Positions 1 to 10,947 of a DNA stretch of 64,000 bases are shown here, in pieces. This stretch comes from Utricularia gibba (Eukaryota > Streptophyta > Magnoliopsida > Lamiales > Lentibulariaceae): assembly GCA_002189035.1 (NCBI GenBank), contig NEEC01000009.1, positions 3,100,001 to 3,164,000 of the forward strand, written 5' to 3'. The position numbers and the translations under genes are program-made. Positions within the stretch are counted from its first letter, which is position 1. Each line of letters starts with the position of its first letter. The notes under the pieces are model-generated. The model worked only from the letters and a program-made list of their open reading frames with translations, ran no database searches and had not been told where the DNA came from.

Positions 1-561
1 CAACACTTCTAAAGTTTGACAAAAATCCCATGTCAAAACCGAATCAGTGGAACACCAATTGGGTCTGAAATCCATTTTGAACAAGTCAAATTGGGTTAAT
101 ATATACATTATTTTTTAAAAATTTTATATGACTAATTTATTTGTTGTACACTTGTAATATAAAAGTATGAGTCCATTTAATATAACTTTTCAAAAAGTTT
201 TTTTCGTTCATATTTGATAACAAAACTATTTTAAGACTAGAAATTGTTTTTTAGATGGGAGAGTCGAATCGGTTAACGATTATGAAATAAGAGAATGCAT
301 GTAATATTATAATTACCGGTTAACCAGTATGAAGTAAGACAATGTATGTAATACTATAGTTACCGGTTAATGAGTATGAAATAAGACAATGTATGTGATA
401 CTATAATTACCATAAATCAATCCATGTTACATAGATATAAGTCCTAAGGAAAGGGGAACACTGCATAAATGCCACTTGCTCTTCTTATTTAATGTCTGCT
501 GCCTAACAAGAACTGCGTTCATTCATTAGTCATCATCTCATCAACCCTTGATCATGGTTAC
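1..561. other. Left-edge intergenic DNA
   Basis: AT-rich sequence 3' of the PRE-type gene. I see no gene. The only clear structure is the 47-bp tandem repeat listed separately (270-410). Confidence 0.6.
270..410. repeat. 47-bp minisatellite, three units
   Basis: Three head-to-tail 47-bp units lie at 270-316, 317-363 and 364-410. Each begins with CGGTTAA and ends with a TATAATTAC-like stretch (TATAGTTAC in the second unit). The units differ by only a few substitutions and keep exactly the same length. The flanks do not continue the repeat. It lies about 150 bp beyond the stop codon of the PRE-type gene, outside any coding region. Confidence 0.9.
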
Positions 562-1334
562 TTAGATTAAGCTCCTGATGATGGCTGCCTCCTGGCTTTC
601 TGCGTCAACAGTGGACAGAAGCTGGGACAGTCTCTCGCTTAGATCATCCACCTCTTTCTGCAGCTCCTTGATGTAGTTGCAGGCGTCTCCGAGCACCTTG
701 TTCGCCGCCGCCTGTAATGGGTTCAGAAAGTGAAACCATGGCACACTGAGGAATGATCTGTAACATGATGAAGTTATGCACTCGTCCGACACATTTAATC
801 CCATCGGATTTTCAATTGGGGAGATGAGATTTTGAATATTTACGTCTCTATGAATAAATGCCTCTTAAGTTGTTGCATCATTAGGTCTTCTTCCCCTTGA
901 GGGCTATGGGTCAAATGGGCAGTTGAAAGCTGAGGACTGTAAAGGTAGGTGTTTGAAAGAGATGACGCTATCACATTTATATTGTTTTTTTCCGATGTGG
1001 GTATTTGTGTCAGTAAGAAAAAAACGATTCTTGACTGGATTACTGCCACCATTACCTTGTAACGATGTCTTGTGTATGCAGATGTGGAGTTGTGGAGAAA
1101 ACAAATAAACCAGTTGGGTGAAAAGAAGAAACTAGGGACTTTTTGGGGCTGGTTTTCAGTCAGGAAGGCGACAGACAGAACAATCAGGCATACCTTGTTC
1201 GATCTCCTACTGTTGGAGCGCATCTCAGGGAGGAGCCGGTGCAGCTTAGAAAGAAGGTCGACTATCTGATCGTCGGTTATTCGGGCGGCGCCGGAGCTGC
1301 TGCTGGTCGACATCCGGGACCTTCTACCTGACAT
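562..1334 (-). CDS. PRE: PRE/ILI-type atypical helix-loop-helix growth regulator
   Basis: Two exons: complement(1194-1334) and complement(562-711), with GT-AG borders, giving 96 residues. Family members are short HLH proteins without a DNA-binding basic region. They bind and titrate bHLH partners such as IBH1-type repressors, promoting cell elongation downstream of brassinosteroid, gibberellin and auxin. The sequence shows a serine-rich N-terminus, helix 1 with [19 protein letters not shown], a loop, helix 2 with [20 protein letters not shown] and the diagnostic end EAAIIRSLI. The length matches the family's 90-100 residues, and the ATG opens the conserved MSGRRSR start. Which PRE paralogue this is cannot be told. 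The frame is intact. Confidence 0.93.
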
Positions 1335-2756
1335 GGTGGAAATGTAGGCAGGCTCTGGGAGTGAGTGTTGTTGTATGTGTGTGTCTGGGGATGGAAGTGA
1401 GTGAGTGACTTGCGGGATTTAAAGGCGCTCGGAAATGTGAGTGTGTTAAAGGCTCCGGTGGACCACTGAAGAAAGATCACTGAGGAATGGGGCATCATGC
1501 ATAGGTCACAAACAACAACGAAGGCAGTGATGTCTGATGTGAAAAAAGATCACTTCATTAGAAGGATTCATCAAATGCTATGATCTCAAGAATCTTCATT
1601 TAGGATCACCCCTTTCTGTAGGGCGAGTACCAAACTTCACAACAAAATAAAATAAATCAAAATACTTAGATATTGAAAACTATTTCCTCCTCCATTAATT
1701 ACATCAGATCCCTCCTGTGTCACTGTTTGGCCATTCCTGGGCGGTGGTTCCACAGATCAAAGCCGGTGAATAGCCTTCAAGTAACGTGATGGGTTAGCAG
1801 AGGAGCAGGGAGGGTCGAGTTTACAGGAACAATGGCACCATGACTGTGACGGGTGGTTGCCTGTCCAAAGAAGACACAAAAAAAAAAAAATCAAGTCGAT
1901 GTACTAAAAAAATATGGTTACATGTTAGATGTGGAAAATGGGTCGGCTTTCCTTTTCCAAGTAACGAACCAGAGCGACAGAAAGATTTCATTGTGTTTTT
2001 TTTCAAACAAAATTGGGGCTGTGTGGCCATCCCGTGACCATTAATGAGCTGTGATTCATTAGGATTGCGTAAGAGCAGCAGCTTTGCGCCTTGTTGCAGT
2101 TTTATTAATACAAAGAGATATCATGTGATCTCATCGTGAAGGGGTACCAGCGTTTGAAAACCAGCAACAAGTTGCAGAAAGTTAGACTTTGTCGAAATTC
2201 AAGATCCCATGGATCAAACCAGTATGAGGGTTTGAACCTTACTGAGGCAGCGTGTACCTGCCTCTCTAACCCAATCAATCTGATTTTCTAACAGCCCTTG
2301 TGTCTGTTTGTCTGTTTGTATTAGATTTTGGGTTGGTTTTGTACTAGGGAAGATGGAAGTTCATGCGGGTGTCCCCAAGATTACAAGGCCATGTGGTGTA
2401 GCAGTGGAGACCCCCATCTGGTCGTACGGATGACTCTCCATCAATCAATGCAGTCCATCATTTGTCACATTTCTAAACCCCTCTTTTTGTATCCAGCCAT
2501 CCACTCAACCGGCGTTGGACTTTATGATGGAACTGGTGGCATCCTAAAAGCATGTGACAGGTTGAATAATTGCAGACACGAATGAGCAGAGTGAGTGCAG
2601 GGGAGGGGGACACGGCGAGAAGATGATGGATACGTTTGTGACAAAAAAATGGATTCTTTCGGTGTGCATACACTTGTAAGAAGGGTTACTAGTTCAGGGG
2701 AGACAATCACAGAGTCATCTACATGATACGGAAGCGAACTGGTTAACTACAAAAAC
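1335..2756. other. Intergenic DNA between the PRE promoter and the ABCB19 3' end
   Basis: Contains the upstream region of the PRE-type gene (a TTTAAA-like box near 1413-1423 on the minus strand) and the ABCB19 3' flank. The open frames here are short, overlap each other on both strands and show no family similarity I recognise. Confidence 0.55.
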
Positions 2757-5700
2757 TCATGCACTGTGCTGCTGCAGCTGAAGCAGCCTGCCGTACGCCC
2801 CATCCGGCCGGTTGATCAGCTCGGCGTGGCTGCCCTGCTCCACGATGCGCCCGTCTTGGACCACGCCGATGCTATCAACCCCTCGGATGGTCGACAGGCG
2901 GTGCGCAACCACCACAGTCGTGCGCCCCCTCATGAGCCTTTCCAGCGCTTCTTGGAGGACACATTCTGATTCTGCGTCAAGGGCACTGGTTGCCTCATCT
3001 AGCAGCAGAATCGTAGGGTCTTTCAAAACAGCGCGGGCGATCGCAACGCGTTGTTTCTGGCCGCCGGAGAGCTGAATGCCTCTTTCTCCGACAGGGTATT
3101 GTAGCCCTCCGGCAATGAACTGATGAATGCGTGGACGTTTGCTGATCTTGCTGCTTCGATCACTTCGGTTTCGGTGGCTCCGTCTTTCCCGTATGCAATG
3201 TTGTCGAAAATGGTTGCTGCGAAAAGGGCTGGTTCTTGCTGGACTAAACCGATCTTGAGGCGCAGGGATTTTAAGTTCAGTCGCCGGATATCTTTGCCGT
3301 CGATCATAACCTTCCCGGCGGTTGGATCATAGAACCTTTCAATGAGGGCGATGACGGAGCTCTTACCGGAGCCGCTGGCGCCAACCAAGGCCTGGCTCTG
3401 GCCGGCGCAAATGCGCAGATTGAGATCCTTGAAGACGAGCACATCCGGACGAGATGGGTATGCAAAATCTACATGACGCAGCTCGATCTCACCACGCAGT
3501 GTGCTAACCGTCTCTGCTTCTTCGTCATCAGGGTCGATTTCGGTGCCCCGGTCAAGGATCGAAAATACCGAGCCAATGGCTTCCCCACCTCTGATGATCT
3601 CTGGAGCGAGGCTCACCGTCTCCGCAACTGAATTGGCCGTGATCACCAGGACAACGAACACCTTGATCACCTTGGAGAAAGTAGACAGGCTCTCACTAAC
3701 TAGGCGTGCGCCATACCAAAGAATCAGTGCTTCGGATGCATAGAGAGCAAGCTGTGAGAGGCCAAACAGAAATCCCGAGCACTGGCTGCGATGAAGACTG
3801 CGATTCTGCGGCACACGGAGCTCGTGGATGAACAAAGACAGAACCTTGTCTTGTGCATTGAAGGCTGCAACTGTACGTATGTTGCTCACGGCTTCACCGG
3901 CAATCATACTGGTTTTCGCATGCGCTTTGGCCGTGTCTCCGGCGAAGCCTTTCAGCGATAGTTGCTGCAGAATCCCACATCAACACCAAGCTTAGAAAAA
4001 AGCAGTAAAATAAAGGAGTACAGATTAATCCAATCTCCGCTGATTCAAAGCAAGACAAGTAAAAGTAAAAAGCTATCACGGGGTATGAAAATCTCTGACA
4101 ACCAAAGAATCCATGTTCAAAAAACGACAACATATAATGATATTCAGGGTCCATGAATTTTAGGGGCAGTCCGCATGCCGACAATAGCTTGAGTTAAGCA
4201 AAAGAAATCAATAATTCACTGGGACAACACACACTGACAACTGAGACAAATTCATAAAACCCCCAGTACATTTTCCCAGGAGTGCCCTGTACATGTCTGT
4301 CTGCCTGTCCGTGCAGTGGTGTGAACTTGTGTTATTTTCAGTAGAAAAGATGTAAAGGAATCACGTGTATGCTAAGCTTCAATCATGCCATAGAAAAAGA
4401 AAGAACGGAGGAGCATTTTCTAGTGTTCGTTTGTTTACCTGGGCAAAGTTTGCAAGAACAAGGAGAGGGAAGGTGGCCAGAATGAGGAGGGAGACCCTCC
4501 ACTCAACTATGAAAGCAACTACAAAAGATGTTAGAAGTGAGGTCATGTTTTGTAAGATTACAGATATCCTCTCGGCAATGGCCGACTTCACATCGGCAGC
4601 ATCTGTTGCAAGACGGGCAGAGAGAAGATTGGAATTGTTCTCTTCATCGTCAAACCATCCCACTTCGTTCCTCAAGATGGCTGAAAATCCAAACAAAACA
4701 GGATGAGCAAATATGCTGTAATGAAGTAGTGCTGAATAACCTTTTACCTGCAAGCATCATGCTCCTAACTCTGGTAGTAAGATTTTCCCCCATGATGCTG
4801 AAGTAGTAGTGCTGAATAAGATAAGCCACAACAGCATAGAGGCCAGCACCAATATAAATGAAAACATATTCCTTCGTCTTCCGGATCATAAGGGCCGGAT
4901 CCTGGTAGTAGAACACTTCGATCATGTTGCTCATTACGATTGCAAAGGTTGGGCCAATGAACCCTGAAAGTATAGATCCTACTGCTCCCATGACTGAATA
5001 AGGCCATTCTGGTGCATTGAGTCTAAGAAGTCTGCAAAAGTAACCAGCCACAGCTGGATTTCTCCCATCAGTTCCAGCATTGGAAGTCATCTTGATACGA
5101 CCATCAGCTCCAGTGCTGTAAGAATAGCTAAGGTTTCTGAGACTTCCAGCACGGAGGCTGAGGGATTTTGTGGACAAGGAGTGGCTCAGCTGAGTTGACC
5201 TACTCCGACGAGTGGAAGGATTCACTCTACTGCCCACCATTTCCTGGAATCTGATCAAGGAGGCGTATGCACCAGCTTTAGCAATCAGTTCATCATGCGT
5301 TCCAGTTTCAACAACCTTCCCCTGCTGTATAACCGCAATGGAGTCCACATTTTTTATCGTTGATAAACGGTGAGCAACGACAACAGTCGTTCTCCCAACC
5401 ATCAAGCTATCCAGTGCTTCTTGAACAATGCTTTCCGAGCTAGCATCCAGAGCACTCGTTGCTTCATCTAGCAAAAGTATTTTTGGGTTCTTGAGAACTG
5501 CTCTGGCTATCGTTATTCTCTGTTTCTGACCACCCGAGAGCTGGATACCGTGTTCTCCTACCTGCAGCAACCACAATCTCGTTTGTTGAAAAGACTCTCA
5601 GCTTTGGAAATGCTAATTCAACATTTGGCAAAGGAACAAACGTGAGTGCTGTATCCATTAGGAAGCGAGGTGATGAAGCCGTGAGCATTGGCAGCAGATG

Positions 5701-7842
5701 CAGCAGCTTCAACTTCCGCCATTGTTGCATCAGGCTTCCCATAGAGAATATTTTCCAGTATGGTGGTGGCAAAGAGTGCAGGTTCTTGGTTCACCAATCC
5801 GATTTGATTGCGCAACCATTTCATCTGCAATGTCTTTATGTTCACATCATCCAGCAAAACTTCCCCTGTCAAATTTCCAAATCCATGATGAACATTCAGT
5901 CCAAAAAACAAGTAATGAGAGAGCAGCATGAGCAAACAGTCACCTTTATTAGGATCATAAAACCTTTCAATCAGGGAGACAACGGTGCTCTTCCCTGAAC
6001 CACTTCCACCAACAACTGCAACCGTTTTCCCAGCGGGAAAGAAGATGGAGAAGTCTTGGAAGACCATGACATCTGGTCGAGATGGGTAACTGAAGGTCAC
6101 ATTTTTCAACTCAACATTTCCCTTCACTTCACTTAAGCACTTAGCTTCTGATACATCGTCCTCGATGATGGTTGGCTTTTGCTTGATGACTTCCAGCAAC
6201 CTGCAACCAGCAGCCTTACCTTTGCTAAATGCACCTAGGTTTGAGAAGGATTGACCCAAACTCCTGCAGAAATCAATGCATCAGGTTCACTTTTTTCGAT
6301 TCAAATGTAGAAAAGCTTCAGGTCTGGATTTTACATTCCACCAACAATGGCTGAAAAGATGGCGGTAAAGGCCTTCCCACCATCGGTCTGCCCAGTTCTT
6401 ACAAAAACACCAGCGTACCAAAACACAAGAGCCCATGACATACATGCTATTCCATAGGTACATCCTAATCCCAGTCCCTTGGCCATTCCAGCCTTGTATC
6501 CCAGCTTCAATGTCTTCTGTATTAACTCTGAGTATGAGTTCAGGGCTTTCATCTCACCAACATACGAGTAAACCGTCCGAACTTGCGAAATCGACTGCAT
6601 CAAATCAAATGAACTTCATAGATCAGCTTGAGTTCAGAAAGAGACATGAACCGGTGATCCATAACTCACCTGCTCAGCAACAATACCAGCATTCGCATAC
6701 GATTCACGGGTTTTTGATGTGATGCTAGTGATGGTATATGCATATAAGCCACCGGAAAGTGCAATACCAGGAATCACAGCCACACTGAGCAAGGCCAGCC
6801 TCCATGCAGACACAAAACCCACGACCAATCCAGCCAAGAACGTCGAAAGATAATGAATGAAGTTACCAACCTTGAATCAATCCCAACATCACAACAAGAA
6901 AGTCAATTAAACCATCATTTAGGCAAGAACCAGACAATCAATGTGCAGAAAAGATAAAAACCTTCTCACTGATTGCATCTTGCACAAGCAGTGTATCCGT
7001 GGAGACGCTGAAAACAATGTCTCCGGTTCTTGCATCGGTGTCGAAAAAACCCACATCTTGTTTCAACACTGCCTCCAAATATTTCTTCCTAAGAGCACCA
7101 GCTTGCCTCTCACCGGTGTACATCCAACAAGCTATTTCTGCGTAGTGACATGCGTACACACAAAAAAAGTTCTTTTACATTCAAGAAAATCACGGCAACC
7201 AAAAGCTTCATAGCATTCTACTAGAAGACAGACGTGACCAACATTGGAAACATCGAGCCTATTGAATAAAACTTGAAGGATGCCGTAACCAGGCAGTATA
7301 AAAAAAGGAATGCTTGCAAGAAAGAGAGGGACAAGCAGAGTGGGTCCAGACAACACGTGATTTCTGAGCTGGCTTCATACACAGAATTGAAGCAAGAACA
7401 TGATACTGGGAGAAGATAAGCGTCACATTAACTAAAGAATAGAAGGCCCACCTGCGAAAGAAGAAAAGCAGACCACTAATCCCAAATATACGAAATAGAG
7501 AGAATACTGCAAAGAAAGAAAAAAGGTCAGATCTGGTTAACAATGTAATTCGAAAACGCCGGAAATTACTGGCAAATATGGAGCAGAAAGAAGAACCTTG
7601 GCAACTTCATGGGTCATCTTGTTCAAATCCATTTGATTCTTGCCGAAGCCATTTATCATTTGACCGAAAAGCAAGAAAAAGACCGGCATTGAGGAGCCGT
7701 GAATGATGGCCCCTAAGCTTCCGGCAGCCATCAGCACATAGTCGTAGTTATCCGCAAATGAGAACAGGTACAAGAACGGCAAACTCTGCTCTTTCTTCTT
7801 CTCCGTTTCCGAGGGCGTTTTACCATCCGTAGCCTCCGCCAT
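2757..7842 (-). CDS. ABCB19: ABCB19-type auxin/brassinosteroid exporter (frame broken once)
   Basis: Plasma-membrane ABC exporter of subfamily B with two membrane domains and two nucleotide-binding domains. Arabidopsis ABCB19 drives polar auxin transport and also exports brassinosteroid. Ten exons on the minus strand: 7597-7842, 7452-7506, 6962-7137, 6670-6870, 6335-6594, 5944-6263, 5642-5865, 4748-5561, 4439-4680 and 2757-3964. About 1248 residues result if one missing base is allowed, against about 1250 in Arabidopsis. Seen are Walker [12 protein letters not shown] and signature QLSGGQKQR in NBD1, and [25 protein letters not shown] and the second signature in NBD2. The start MAEATDGK matches the orthologue's position. 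In the last exon the frame shifts at 3094-3096, just before the NBD2 signature. Downstream sequence stays perfectly conserved in the other frame, so I read this as a sequence error and not gene death. Confidence 0.93.
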
Positions 7843-10800
7843 TTTCCAAGAAACCAAGAGCAAAATAAAAATGAAGAAAAAGTTGATACCTTTCCACCCC
7901 CTTCAAAGTTCAAACTACCCCTCCTCGGAAGAACGAAATTTTCTTAACCCAAACAACCCCTTCTTCTTCACCCTCCGTTCCCATTCTCTCTGTCCCTCTC
8001 ACCATATACTATTGTCACTGGTCGTCGAAGAGTTAACAGAGTTCAGCATTGAAGCTAACAACCCGGAAGCGGTATGAAGTTTGAACGAAAGAGAAAGAAG
8101 AAAAGCAAATGCTTGCTGTCGTGCAGCACTACCGGTCAAAGCGATGGCGACAGGGGAACTGGGAAGAGTAGATAAGAACGCAGTGCGGGAGAGGGAGAAA
8201 GAAAGATGGGGGGATCTCATGGAGTAGTCAGTAAGATTTATAGATTGGAAACCGCTACAAACACATGCCAAAGAGCTCAAGAAATTTCACTCCTGTTGGC
8301 TTGAGAAATTAATGGGTTCGCACTGTCAGAATTAAAATGGAATCTCCGCAGTACCCGCATCGACATCTGTGCTGGGTAACTGCAGTAAACACTCCCAAGA
8401 ACCTAACGGAAAACACAAGAATTCCTCAAGACGGAGATTTTTGTTTTCGTCCCAAAATCATTTTCCAGGTACTTTTTCACAACGGTCAAAAATTTTTCTT
8501 ACAGCACAGCACGGGCATCGGTGGAGGAGGTCAAGGGGGGAAGCCATAGCCATTTACTCTCACTGTCAATTTTCCCGTCCCATGCCCCCCTTTCTCCGCC
8601 AATAAATGACAACTCCAGAGCCTTTTTAGGGTGTCTTTCGTAATTTAATTTCACACTTTCTAACATTTCTACCTTTCTCCCGTTGGTTTCATAAATCATT
8701 TATTTATTGCCCATGACCTCACCATTTCAAATTGAATAAAAATAATATTATTAATTATTATTTATTTATTTTAAAAAATTGCTTCTTTGTCTAGTCATGT
8801 ACATAGGAATATCCTTGAGTTCGTGTGCAATAATTCATTTTCCTTAAAATTTTTTAAATAAATGTACGTTTTTTTAAAAAAAAATCCCCAAATTAAGAAG
8901 TAGAATGCGACGCGGGTACCAAAATGGAGCCCGAACCCGACCCCGCTGGTGCACGCTAGCACGGTCCAACAAAGGAGAAGCCAGCCTTAGGGTCGCATCC
9001 ATGCGAAAGAAAGCCCGTGGAAAAAGTGTGGATTTTTAGGTATCATTTTCTGGATTGTCCTGTCCGCATTTTGCTTCGATGTCTGAAAACGAGTGACGTT
9101 TGTAATGTTTTTTTTTTCCCTTCTTTTCGATAATAATAATAAAAAAGTATGTGCGCATTTGCCGTTACATCAAAATTGCTGATTTTATTAAAAAAATAAA
9201 AAAATACATTACAGAGTCCAGTTTCATAACTGTCCGGAAGGACGGTGGGTGGAAATTATGAATGGAATCAGATTCATGTTTTTTAAATTCGGCTCAATAG
9301 TTTTTATAAAAAAAAATAGAATTGTAGAAATTTAGATTTAGATAATAAAAAAAATATAATTAAAAATTAATAAATTCAATTTAAATAGGTGGAAAATTGT
9401 AAATCAGGGAAACACAAGTGGGTCGGGGTACACGTGGCTTGTCTCTTTTTTTTGTTTTATTTGATTCTATTCAAGTTTTAAAAGACACTGGTCCAGGTCC
9501 CAGACGGAGCAGCAAGGAGCGGGGGTTCACGAGGGTTTATGTGTAAATTCACAAAGACCACATCCCCCTTTCACCTTGAATGGGTCGTGCTTAACACGTT
9601 CTCATACTCAGGGTGCTGATGTGAATTCGAGACTATTCAAAGTGAAAAGACAATACTATCCTCTTCGCTTACATATCCTTTCATTTAGTGGTAATTTTCG
9701 AAACAAATGTTACATGTAACATGAGAGGTGGCCAGCTGGAGCCATTAATGTCATGGACTCCAATTGTGAGTAGTCTCTCTAATTGCCAATCAATATTGAC
9801 AACCCTTGATTATGACATTTTTAATCTCAAGCAGATTTCTTTTTCAAATAAAAATTATTATTTTTGATAATAAAATTGATTATAAAATATTTTTATGGAA
9901 GCATGACTATTTCAAGAAATAAAATCTTGAGACAATTGTCGCTTCTCAATTAGAATTTATGTACTTTAATTAGCTGTTATTGTCATATTTATACGGGAAT
10001 TTAATTTTGCTCATAATTCCGTGAGCCTACAGTACGTCTCTGTCCTCGTGCAGCTGGGGAGCCCATGGAACATGTGCGACAACCAGTAGCTCCATGCAAT
10101 CATACAGATGATAAAAACATGGTCAAATTTAATAATATTAATATAATAATTTCATTGTTAATTTTTTTTTAAAAAAAAACAAATTTCTACCGGGGTAAAT
10201 AAAAAGAGACCCTCCTCCACCTCTTGTACTATTTTTTTTTCATTTTACCCCTCCTATTTATTTTATATTTTAATTTCCCCCCTGAAGCTGAAATCAATGT
10301 TCCATGCATTTTAATTATTTAAAAGCATGTGGCCTGTTTTAATAATAAATGAATTTATTGCGTGGCCAGTCTTGCAATTTTGTGATATTTGGTTTCACCG
10401 CAACGTTAAACATTACTTTTAGGTTAAGTATGATTGAAGTAAAAAGAATGAAATGATTTAAAATCTCATATTTTTTATTTTTATATTGATTTAATAAATA
10501 TTTATATTAAAAAAAATACTTACCAAAATCAGTACTTAGTATTTTGCATTGCAGTCCCTCATCTACTTTATTCATACAAAAAAGAAACACTTTTTCACCG
10601 GTACGGTTTACCCATTGTTGCTTTTTCTCTTGGTGAAGTTTTAACAAATTATTCACAGCCATCTTTTAGTTTCTTTTTATTTTAATAATATATGATCTGA
10701 CAGAATTAAAATCATTTAAGAAATAGGGATGAAGCGGGTGTATGGCCGAATGGGCTGAACTTTTTCTTTATTTGGGCCTCAAGTTAGAATACTACGAATG

Positions 10801-10947
10801 GTGTGTTGGGCCTGATGTGGCTCATAACGAGCGTCCATTGATAAACTTTGAGGTACGAGGTTGAGCTTGTCAAATGGCCGTTTCTTCGTTACGGAAAGAT
10901 AACTCTATAGTTCCAGTGTTGTGCCCCTTTCGCTTGGACACGGAGGA
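7843..10947. other. Divergent intergenic region between ABCB19 and DEG8
   Basis: About 3.1 kb between two head-to-head genes. The first 800 bases hold the ABCB19 leader and promoter. From about 8700 to 10700 the DNA is very AT-rich with many poly-A/T tracts. No coding, RNA-gene or transposon signature was found. The DEG8-proximal end carries the site II boxes listed separately. Confidence 0.55.
10751..10812 (+). promoter_or_regulatory. Site II boxes in the DEG8 promoter
   Basis: TGGGCT at 10751-10756 and TGGGCC at 10783-10788 and 10807-10812, ending about 135 bp before the DEG8 start codon. Such TGGGCC/T elements are typical of plant housekeeping and organelle-protein promoters and are bound by TCP factors. 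The role here is inferred. Confidence 0.5.

Noticed and set aside
2757-3964. ABCB19 as a pseudogene
   Set aside because: All other exons, splice sites and motifs are intact, and five other genes in the window show the same one-base loss, so a sequence error is the simpler reading.
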